From Bryobacterales bacterium (lineage in GTDB: Bacteria > Acidobacteriota > Terriglobia > Bryobacterales > Bryobacteraceae): a DNA stretch of 5,641 bases. Location: contig PLMF01000076.1 of the NCBI GenBank assembly GCA_003142355.1, positions 1,338 through 6,978 on the forward strand. The letters are read 5' to 3'. Shown piece after piece: positions 1 through 5,509 of this stretch (position 1 is the first letter of the stretch; each line of letters starts with the position of its first letter). Below the pieces are notes generated by a model, which worked only from the letters and a program-made list of their open reading frames with translations, was not told the origin of the DNA and did no database searches. The translations under genes and the position numbers were made by a program.

Positions 1-70
1 AGAGGCCCATGCCACGTGGCACGGGCGTCTCGCCCGTGGGATTGGTCCAATACTCTCGGGCGATTGGTAT
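1..70 (+). repeat. Palindromic intergenic element, copy 1 (left part outside window)
   Basis: Positions 1-70 match 5323-5392 at 67 of 70 bases in the same orientation, with differences at 4, 51 and 68. The piece contains the central CACGTG, the right palindrome arm GGGCGTCTCGCCC and a terminal GGGCGATTGGTAT (58-70). That terminus is the inverted complement of the left end of copy 2 (ATACCAACCGCCC at 5280) at 12 of 13 bases. The copy is cut by the window edge, so its left arm is not visible. It ends 34 bp from the stop codon of the isomerase-like gene. It is probably a non-autonomous dispersed element of the REP or MITE kind; no transposase gene is nearby. Confidence 0.85.
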
Positions 71-82
71 GAGACGTAGACC

Positions 83-97
83 GTAGCCCTGCGCTAC
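83..97 (-). other. Small hairpin after the isomerase-like gene
   Basis: GTAGC (83-87) and GCTAC (93-97) can pair around a 5-base loop, immediately 3' of the minus-strand gene that ends at 105. It could help end transcription, but the stem is only 5 bp and no T-run follows on the minus strand. Terminator function is weak inference. Confidence 0.25.
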
Positions 98-104
98 CTG
101 GCGC

Positions 105-1049
105 TCACTCCAGCAGGTCTTCGATCCGCTTCTTCGACGCCAGCACGTCGTCGGCACTGACGTGCGGGCTCAACTCGAGCACCAGCAGGTGGTGCGGCTG
201 CCAGAACGAGCGGACCATCTTGAAATCAATGCGCCCCTTGCCGATGGGCTGGTGGTCGTGCCCCCCGGCATCCACGTCGTGCAGGTGGAAGCCGATCAGC
301 CGCCCGGAATTTTCCTCCAGCAACCGGCGCTGGGTGATGACACCCATCCGCTCCTTCAACTCGGCGTGCCCTGCGTCATGCCAGTAACCGGCCTGCTCCG
401 ACCGCGGAAGCGATCCGAGGAATCCGGGAAAATCCGCGTCCAGCGGCAGCTCCTCGAATCTCTCCCGGTTCTCGAGGCCGAGCCGCACGCCTTTCTCCGC
501 CGCGTAGGGCAGGATTTCCTCGAGGCTGCGCCGGGTCTGCTCCCAAAACGCCGGCAGGCGCTTGCGCAGCCTGCCCGAGGCCCGGGCCAGCAGCCGTTGG
601 TAGCGCGCGTCCGCCGGAAGGGCGGCGGTGGGATGGGCGCGGGCAAAATTGCGCAACTGGCGCCCCGGGTTGATCCAGAAGAAGCGCACGCTGCCGAGGT
701 GCATCACCACGGCCCGCGCCCTCACCTGGGCCGCAAAGTCGAGCGTGCGCCGCGTATGTCGCAGCCACTGCTCGTGCTCGTGGCCCCGGCCGGCGGGCGC
801 GGACGGCTCAAAGAGATTGGGAGCGGCGTCCATCATGCCCGCCGGCAGCGGGCAGAAATTATGGGTCGAACTGACTTTGATGAAGCCCTCGTTGAGCGCC
901 TTGAGGATGCCCGGCACCAGGGTGATGCGGATGCCGTGACTCAGCTCCACATGCTCGAATCCCATGCGGGCCATCTCCTGCAGCATCGCATACCCGTCGG
1001 CATGACGCGCGGAGGACCACGCGGTGGAGAGCGCAAGGATGGGGTTCAC
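105..1049 (-). CDS. Sugar phosphate isomerase/epimerase-like TIM-barrel protein
   Basis: A 314-residue protein resembling the xylose isomerase-like TIM-barrel family (sugar phosphate isomerases/epimerases, related to AP endonuclease 2). Such proteins bind a divalent metal and act on sugars or related polyols; the substrate cannot be read from sequence. Candidate metal or catalytic residues lie at the expected strand ends: E35 in VELSH, H63 in STHN, H117 in MHLGS, E193 in LENRE, D225 and H228 in HDAGH, H255 and H257 in HLHD, and E292 near the C-terminus. An Arg-rich helical stretch at about 122-170 sits between strands and may be an insertion or lid. No signal peptide is seen, so it is probably cytoplasmic. 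The start is GTG (1047-1049), with an in-frame TGA two codons upstream, so the protein cannot be much longer. No clear Shine-Dalgarno site is present. It lies 111 bp after rpsU on the same strand. The fold assignment is good; the precise function is unknown. Confidence 0.88.
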   Translation of the reverse strand: MNPILALSTAWSSARHADGYAMLQEMARMGFEHVELSHGIRITLVPGILKALNEGFIKVSSTHNFCPLPAGMMDAAPNLFEPSAPAGRGHEHEQWLRHTRRTLDFAAQVRARAVVMHLGSVRFFWINPGRQLRNFARAHPTAALPADARYQRLLARASGRLRKRLPAFWEQTRRSLEEILPYAAEKGVRLGLENRERFEELPLDADFPGFLGSLPRSEQAGYWHDAGHAELKERMGVITQRRLLEENSGRLIGFHLHDVDAGGHDHQPIGKGRIDFKMVRSFWQPHHLLVLELSPHVSADDVLASKKRIEDLLE

Positions 1050-1096
1050 GGTTCAGCGTCTGCACGCCTGAGGGCGTTGGTCAACCCATCGAGCCC

Positions 1097-1152
1097 GGCC
1101 CGTAGGCGGGGCGGGCCAGGCGGGCGGCAGGAACAGGGCCGCCGGGGGCGGC
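1097..1152 (-). other. GC-rich hairpins between rpsU and the isomerase-like gene
   Basis: Two potential stems lie in this 111-bp gap. GCCGCC/GGCGGC (1138-1143 and 1147-1152) closes on a 3-base loop, and GGCCCG/CGGGCC (1097-1102 and 1112-1117) on a 9-base loop. On the minus strand they follow rpsU directly and could attenuate or end its transcript. Neither is followed by a T-run, so a classical intrinsic terminator is not supported. No gene is seen in the gap. Confidence 0.25.
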
Positions 1153-1160
1153 GGGGAAAA

Positions 1161-1358
1161 TCAGCTTTCGTAACGCGCGCGCAGCATGGCGCTGAACGCC
1201 GCGACCTTCGCCTTGCGCCGGCGGCGTTCGCACGGTTTCTCGTAATACCGCTTGGCGCGGACATCCTTGATGACGTTCTCGCGATCGAGCTTCTTCTTCA
1301 GGCGGCGCAGCGCCCGATCCACCGGCTCGTTTTTGCGGATCTTGATTTCAATTGACAT
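1161..1358 (-). CDS. rpsU: Small ribosomal subunit protein bS21
   Basis: A 65-residue, strongly basic protein that is recognisably bS21, a late-assembling component of the 30S platform near the 3' end of 16S rRNA and the anti-Shine-Dalgarno region. The N-terminus has the family pattern (IKIRKNEPVDRALRRLKKK), and the middle has the bS21 signature RYYEKPCERRRRK followed by a basic C-terminal helix. Length is normal for the family. The chosen start is ATG at 1356-1358, because homologous sequence begins there. No Shine-Dalgarno site precedes this ATG. The reading frame stays open upstream to a TTG at 1419-1421, which would add 21 residues that do not look like bS21 (see findings). It is divergent from dnaE and followed by the isomerase-like gene on the same strand. 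Confidence 0.95.
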   Translation of the reverse strand: MSIEIKIRKNEPVDRALRRLKKKLDRENVIKDVRAKRYYEKPCERRRRKAKVAAFSAMLRARYES

Positions 1359-1392
1359 GGGAAAAGACAGGAATGACTGGGGAAAAACGGTT

Positions 1393-1421
1393 AAGTGTCC
1401 AGTCGGCCCCCGCTCCGTCAA
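1393..1421 (-). promoter_or_regulatory. Possible rpsU promoter
   Basis: On the minus strand TTGACG (1416-1421) is a 5 of 6 match to a sigma-70 -35 box. A 17-base spacer leads to ACACTT (1393-1398), a poor -10 box. This would give a leader of roughly 25-30 nt before the rpsU ATG. The -35 also overlaps the alternative TTG start codon, so the two readings of this site exclude each other on a single transcript. Weak call based on one good box. Confidence 0.3.
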
Positions 1422-1430
1422 TCCCTATTT

Positions 1431-1436
1431 TCCTCC
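1431..1436 (-). promoter_or_regulatory. Strong Shine-Dalgarno-like GGAGGA upstream of rpsU
   Basis: The minus strand reads GGAGGA at 1436-1431, nine bases before a TTG codon (1419-1421) that is in frame with rpsU and 73 bases before the canonical ATG. It also overlaps the last sense codons of a 23-codon ORF (1425-1496). None of the four genes has as clear an anti-16S match before its start. Whether it is used is unknown; it may be chance in purine-rich DNA. Confidence 0.35.
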
Positions 1437-1510
1437 GGTGGTCGCGGTCTCCCGTTCCAGTTTCGCCTTCTTTTCGCCGCATTCCGCCTTGAACATTTCG
1501 GCGCGGGGTC

Positions 1511-4500
1511 TTGGTTAGCGTGACCTTGCCGCCCGCCGACTCCAATTTCGTCCATCTCCACGTCCACTCGGACTACAGCCTGCTCGACGGCGCCTGCCGC
1601 ATCGACCGCCTGATGGACCGCGCCGCCGGGCTGGGCATGAAGGCGCTGGCGCTCACCGACCACGGAAATCTTTTCGGCGCGATCGACTTCTACCTCCAAG
1701 CCAAGTCCCGCGGCATCAAGCCGCTGATCGGCTGTGAAATCTACCTCACCGAGGGTTCGCGGCTCGAACGCACCGGCCGCAGCGAGGAGGGCAAGTCCAT
1801 CTTCCACATGGGCGTGCTGGCGCGCAACGAGGCCGGCTACCACAACCTTCTCAAGCTGGTCTCCGACGCGCACCTGAAGGGTTTCTATTACCGCCCTCGT
1901 GCCGATTTCGAGACGCTGGCCAGATACTCCGAGGGCCTCGTCGCCTTCACCGGCTGTCTCGCCGCGCTCATCCCGCAGCGCCTGCTCCAGGGCCGCTATG
2001 AGGACGCCCGCCGGGCCGCGGGACGCTTCATCGACATCTACGGCCGCGAGAACTTTTTTGTCGAAATCCAGGATCACGGCCTCGCGCCGCAGCACCAGAT
2101 CACCCCCGATCTCCTCAAGCTGGCGCGCGAATTCAACCTGAAGGTCGTCTGCACGAACGACGTCCATTACGTCCGTGCCGAGGACGCCGGGCCGCACGAT
2201 ACGCTGCTTTGCATCCAGACGGGCGCGAAGATCGACGACGCCGACCGCATGCGGTTCGGCAGCCAGCAGTTCTACCTCAAGTCGCGGACGGAAATGGAGC
2301 AGCTTTTCCGCGAGGTGCCGGAGGCGGTCATCAACACGCAGGCCGTCGCCGAGATGTGCGATCTCACCATTCCGTTCCCCAAGGGTACCGAGCGCTACCC
2401 GCGCTATCCGCTGCCGCCCGAGGTCAAGACCGACCTCCCCGGCTATCTGAAACAGCTCTGCGTCGAAGGCCTGCCCCGCCGTTACGGCATCGACTACGCG
2501 ACCCGGTCGGTACTCCCGCACCCTGAACATCGAACTCTGAACCCTGAACCGAATCCCGCGCTGGCGCAGGAGATCTGCGAGCGGATGGATTACGAGCTCT
2601 CGATCATCGAGCAGACCGGCTACACCGACTATTTCCTGGTCGTCTGGGACTTCATCCACTGGGCCAAGGAGCAGGGCATTCCCGTCGGTCCCGGGCGCGG
2701 CTCGGGCGCCGGCAGCATCGCCGCCTACCTGCTCGGCATCACCGACCTCGACCCGCTCCGCTTCAAGCTCCTCTTCGAGCGCTTCCTCAACCCCGAGCGT
2801 GTCTCGCCGCCCGACTTCGACATCGACTTCTGCATGCGCCGCCGCGGCGAGGTCATCGACTACGTGCGCCGCAAGTATGGCAACGACTGCGTGGCCAACA
2901 TCATCACCTACGGCACGCTCGGCGCCAAGATGGTCATCCGCGACGTCGCGCGCGTGCACAACCTGCCCTACGCCGAGGCCGACCGCCTCGCGAAGATGAT
3001 CCCCGACGAGCTCAACATCACGCTCGACGGCGCCATCGCCAAGTCCGCCGAACTGCGCGCCGAGCTCGAGCACAATCCCGTCGCCCAACAGATCGTCGGG
3101 CAGGGCCGCGTCCTGGAAGGGATGGTGCGCAACACCGGCAAGCACGCCGCGGGCATCCTGATCACCGACACGCCGCTGGAGGAGTACGTGCCGCTCACCC
3201 TGCAGGAGGGCGACGTCACCGTGCAGTACGACATGAACGCGGTGGCCAAGCTCGGCCTGCTCAAGATGGATTTCCTCGGCCTCAAGACGCTCACCGTCAT
3301 CGCCGACGCCGTGGAGAACGTCCGCCGCACCGCCGACCCGGCGTTCGACATCGAGCAGCTCCCGCTCGACGACCCGAAAACATTCGCCCTCCTCAACTCC
3401 GGCCGCACTACCGCCGTGTTCCAGCTTGAGTCCAGCGGCATGCAGGCGCTTTGCCGTCAGCTGCAGATCTCGAACATCGACGAAGTCATCGCACTGATCG
3501 CGCTCTTCCGCCCCGGTCCGATGGAATGGATTCCGGATTACATCCGCGGCAAGAAGGACCCGGCGGCCGTCAAGTTCCCCCACCCGCTCCTCGAGGAGGT
3601 CTGTCACGAGACCTACGGCGTGATGGTCTACCAGGAGCAGGTCATGGAGGCCGCCAAGGTCATCGCCGGCTACACGCTCGGCGGCGCCGACATGCTCCGC
3701 CGCGCCATGGGCAAGAAGGATCCCGTCGCGATGGCGGAGGAGCGCGGCAAGTTCGTCGCCGGCGCGAAGCGGCTCCACAACATCGAGGAGAACGTCTCCG
3801 ACGCGATCTTCGACATCCTCAACAAATTCGCCGGCTACGGCTTCAACAAATCGCACTCCGCCGCCTACGCCATCCTCAGCTACCAGACGGCCTACCTGAA
3901 GGCGAACCACCCGGTGCAGTTCATGGCCGCCGTGCTCAGCTCCGAGCTGGGCAACGCGGAAAAGGTCGCCCATTTCATCGACGAGGCGCTCGCCATGGGC
4001 ATTCCCGTGCTTGGCCCCGACATCAACGAGTCCCGGGAGAGTTTCACGCCGGTGTTCCGGCGTGGGGTCGAAAGTCCAAAGTCCAAAGCCGAAAACCAGA
4101 GTCCGGCATCCGCCGTGCCGGCCCCCGACCTTCGACCTTCGACCTTCGACCCGTCGGCGGCTCCGGCCGCCGAGATCAGGTTTGGTTTGGCCGGCATCAA
4201 GGGCGTGGGCGAGGCCGCCGCGCAGAAAATCATCGGTGAACGCGAGACCGGCGGTCCCTACCGCGACTTTGACGATTTCATCCACCGGGTGGACGGCCGT
4301 GCGGTCAACAAGCGGGTGCTGGAATGCCTGATCAAGACCGGCGCCTTCGACTATTCGGGCGCGGCGCGCGGCGTGCTCATCGCCGGGCTGGATGAGGCGG
4401 TGGAGTTCATCTCCGCCCGGCTCAGTGCGACGGCGGCCGACGAGCGCGAGAAGACGGCCGGCCAGGTCTTCCTGTTCGGCGAGGCGGAGACACCGGCCGT

Positions 4501-5257
4501 GCGGCGGCGCAACGGCGCCGCGGGGGAGTCACTGCAGGGCGGCGGCAACGGCAGCGCCAGCGATTTTCCGCTGTCGGCGCAGCTGCAATACGAGAAGGAA
4601 CTGCTCGGCTTCTACATCTCCGGCCACCCGATGAACGCCTACGCCGGACTCGCCGAGGCCCTCAACACCGTGCCCGAGGACCAGCTGCTCGACCAGCCCT
4701 ACCAGAGCGAGTTTCGCCTCTGCGGCATCGCCACCGGCATCACGAAGAAACTTTCTCGCAAGGACAACCGCCCGTGGGCCGCGTTCACCCTCGCCACCAA
4801 GCGGGTGTCGCTGCCGATGAACATGTTTTCCGACGCCTACGAGGAGTACGCAAAATACCTGGTCGCCGAGACGCCCGTGCTCGTGCAGGGCAACCTGCTC
4901 GCAGGCAACGACGGCGTGCGCATCAACGTCCGGGAGTGCTACCCGCTCGATCTCATCGTGCCCACGCTCGTCAAAAAGATCACCTGGCTGCTCCAGCCTG
5001 ATCATCCCGAACTGACCGCCTTCCTCCGCGCCCTGCGCGCCACCGTCGACGCCAGCTACGGCGACACGCGCCTCGAGTTCGCCTTCGTGCTTGCGGATCG
5101 CATCGCGCCGTTCGCCGAGGCGTCCGCCGGCCTCGGCTGGAAGCTGACCGTCGCCCAGTTCCAGCAATTGCGGGCGCACCCCGCCGTCGCCGGCACGCTC
5201 GTCGAGACCAAGCGCCTGCAACTCCGGGAAACCCGCCGATGGGCGAGGCGCGGCTGA
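1511..5257 (+). CDS. dnaE: DNA polymerase III alpha subunit (replicative polymerase)
   Basis: A 1248-residue DnaE-type catalytic subunit that copies the chromosome within the replisome. Domains in order: a PHP domain (about 13-280) with H17/H19, D50/H51, E76, H99 and D217/H219; the polymerase core with GPGRGSGAGS (393-402); catalytic Asp D435 and D437 in PDFDIDF and D587 in KMDFLGL, corresponding to E. coli D401, D403 and D555; a helix-hairpin-helix region (about 891-950, GIKGVG); a sliding-clamp binding motif QVFLF (985-989); and an OB fold (about 1068-1145) followed by a roughly 100-residue tail. It is longer than E. coli DnaE (1160), partly because of two repeat-derived insertions at about residues 330-349 and 853-882. 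The start is uncertain: the frame opens after a TGA at 1490, with TTG 1511, GTG 1520 and TTG 1526 as candidates and no ATG. GTG 1520 is equally plausible, since GGGG at 1505-1508 lies 11 bases before it. All key motifs are intact, so the gene should be functional. Confidence 0.97.
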   Translation: MVSVTLPPADSNFVHLHVHSDYSLLDGACRIDRLMDRAAGLGMKALALTDHGNLFGAIDFYLQAKSRGIKPLIGCEIYLTEGSRLERTGRSEEGKSIFHMGVLARNEAGYHNLLKLVSDAHLKGFYYRPRADFETLARYSEGLVAFTGCLAALIPQRLLQGRYEDARRAAGRFIDIYGRENFFVEIQDHGLAPQHQITPDLLKLAREFNLKVVCTNDVHYVRAEDAGPHDTLLCIQTGAKIDDADRMRFGSQQFYLKSRTEMEQLFREVPEAVINTQAVAEMCDLTIPFPKGTERYPRYPLPPEVKTDLPGYLKQLCVEGLPRRYGIDYATRSVLPHPEHRTLNPEPNPALAQEICERMDYELSIIEQTGYTDYFLVVWDFIHWAKEQGIPVGPGRGSGAGSIAAYLLGITDLDPLRFKLLFERFLNPERVSPPDFDIDFCMRRRGEVIDYVRRKYGNDCVANIITYGTLGAKMVIRDVARVHNLPYAEADRLAKMIPDELNITLDGAIAKSAELRAELEHNPVAQQIVGQGRVLEGMVRNTGKHAAGILITDTPLEEYVPLTLQEGDVTVQYDMNAVAKLGLLKMDFLGLKTLTVIADAVENVRRTADPAFDIEQLPLDDPKTFALLNSGRTTAVFQLESSGMQALCRQLQISNIDEVIALIALFRPGPMEWIPDYIRGKKDPAAVKFPHPLLEEVCHETYGVMVYQEQVMEAAKVIAGYTLGGADMLRRAMGKKDPVAMAEERGKFVAGAKRLHNIEENVSDAIFDILNKFAGYGFNKSHSAAYAILSYQTAYLKANHPVQFMAAVLSSELGNAEKVAHFIDEALAMGIPVLGPDINESRESFTPVFRRGVESPKSKAENQSPASAVPAPDLRPSTFDPSAAPAAEIRFGLAGIKGVGEAAAQKIIGERETGGPYRDFDDFIHRVDGRAVNKRVLECLIKTGAFDYSGAARGVLIAGLDEAVEFISARLSATAADEREKTAGQVFLFGEAETPAVRRRNGAAGESLQGGGNGSASDFPLSAQLQYEKELLGFYISGHPMNAYAGLAEALNTVPEDQLLDQPYQSEFRLCGIATGITKKLSRKDNRPWAAFTLATKRVSLPMNMFSDAYEEYAKYLVAETPVLVQGNLLAGNDGVRINVRECYPLDLIVPTLVKKITWLLQPDHPELTAFLRALRATVDASYGDTRLEFAFVLADRIAPFAEASAGLGWKLTVAQFQQLRAHPAVAGTLVETKRLQLRETRRWARRG
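2522..2549 (+). repeat. In-frame heptamer tandem repeat inside dnaE
   Basis: Four 7-base units in a row read CCTGAAC, ATCGAAC, TCTGAAC, CCTGAAC, all ending GAAC. A fifth, degraded unit (CGAATCC) follows at 2550-2556. The array encodes PEHRTLNPE within a proline-rich stretch (about residues 330-349). This stretch lies between the RYG motif and the ERMDYEL helix, where DnaE proteins such as that of E. coli have a much shorter linker. It appears to be a repeat that entered the gene without breaking the frame. Confidence 0.75.
4067..4150 (+). repeat. In-frame hairpin-forming heptamer repeat element inside dnaE
   Basis: The left arm holds three heptamers (GTCGAAA, GTCCAAA, GTCCAAA; 4067-4087). 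The right arm holds three GACCTTC units (4127-4147) plus GAC. The reverse complement of the right arm, GTCGAAG repeated, matches the left arm at 17 of 22 bases, so the block is an imperfect inverted repeat. Inside it, CCGGCA (4103-4108) pairs with TGCCGG (4116-4121) around a 7-base loop, near the same centre. It encodes a polar, Pro/Ser-rich stretch (about residues 853-882) just before the helix-hairpin-helix domain, where other DnaE proteins have a short turn. Confidence 0.8.
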
Positions 5258-5279
5258 CGCCGGCCTGGTTTTGAGTTTA

Positions 5280-5392
5280 ATACCAACCGCCCTAATCATT
5301 TGGACTTTCCCGGACATGGGCGAGACGCCCATGCCACGTGGCACGGGCGTCTCGCCCGTGGGATTGGTCCAAAACTCTCGGGCGATTGGGAT
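5280..5392 (+). mobile_element. MITE-like palindromic element, complete copy
   Basis: This 113-bp element starts 22 bp after the dnaE stop. Its ends are imperfect terminal inverted repeats: ATACCAACCGCCC at the left and ATCCCAATCGCCC as the reverse complement of the right. The outer 26 bases of the two arms match at 19 positions. The core is a 40-bp palindrome (5318-5357) with arms GGGCGAGACGCCC and GGGCGTCTCGCCC around a central CACGTG, broken by one mismatched pair. TAA occurs at both edges (5278-5280 and 5392-5394), possibly a 3-bp target duplication but short enough to be chance. No transposase is encoded, so mobility would depend on proteins supplied elsewhere. The core stem could also act as a transcript end for dnaE. 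Confidence 0.75.
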
Positions 5393-5442
5393 AAGTATTG
5401 GGCTTTGAGTTCGCCCGATTGAAGATCGCCCGACGCGCGACC

Positions 5443-5464
5443 GCCCCTCCGACGGGGCAGCCCC
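5443..5464 (+). other. Short GC hairpins upstream of the exported protein gene
   Basis: GCCCC (5443-5447) can pair with GGGGC (5454-5458) around a 6-base loop. The same GGGGC could instead pair with GCCCC at 5460-5464. Stems are short and no T-run follows. They lie in the 252-bp gap between dnaE and the next gene, which otherwise holds only the palindromic element and a candidate promoter. Confidence 0.2.
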
Positions 5465-5474
5465 GCAACCGGGA

Positions 5475-5503
5475 TTGGCTTTCCATCGCCCGCCGGCTAC
5501 CTT
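5475..5503 (+). promoter_or_regulatory. Candidate promoter of the exported protein gene
   Basis: TTGGCT (5475-5480), a 17-base spacer and TACCTT (5498-5503) resemble a sigma-70 promoter with 4 of 6 and 3 of 6 matches. The -10 ends 6 bases before the ATG at 5510, so transcription would begin at or next to the start codon and give a leaderless or nearly leaderless mRNA. The lack of any Shine-Dalgarno site before this ATG fits that reading. Confidence 0.4.
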
Positions 5504-5509
5504 CCGGAC

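Noticed and set aside
1138..1152. A rho-independent terminator after rpsU
   Set aside because: The 6-bp GC stem is good, but the following minus-strand sequence (CCTGTTCCTG) has no T-run, so it is listed only as a hairpin.
162..1355. A 397-codon open frame on the plus strand across the isomerase-like gene and rpsU
   Set aside because: It runs antisense to two genes with recognisable family motifs, spans the gap between them, and its His/Arg/Pro-rich translation resembles no family I know.
2522..4150. The dnaE repeats as a CRISPR array
   Set aside because: The units are 7 bases, contiguous and without unique spacers, and lie in coding frame.
1418..4285. A 955-codon open frame on the minus strand, antisense to dnaE
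   Set aside because: It is fully contained in the clearly conserved dnaE, has low-complexity Val/Asp/Glu/Leu-rich composition typical of the complement of GC-rich coding DNA, and shows no recognisable domain. Its FRVQSSMFRVRE and VEGRRSKV stretches are just the antisense reading of the heptamer repeats.
4529..5344. A 271-codon minus-strand frame overlapping the 3' end of dnaE and the palindromic element
   Set aside because: Its start (MPRGMGVSPMSGK) is a translation of the palindromic repeat, and the rest is antisense to the dnaE OB-fold region.
1..5392. The two direct palindromic repeats as the ends of a composite transposon
   Set aside because: The DNA between them holds core genes (rpsU, dnaE) and no transposase or integrase, so dispersed repeats explain them better.
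5292..5486. A 64-codon minus-strand frame containing SHGRDARATWHGRLAH
   Set aside because: The peptide is a spurious translation of the palindromic element, commonly mis-annotated as protein in repeat-rich genomes; there is no support for expression.
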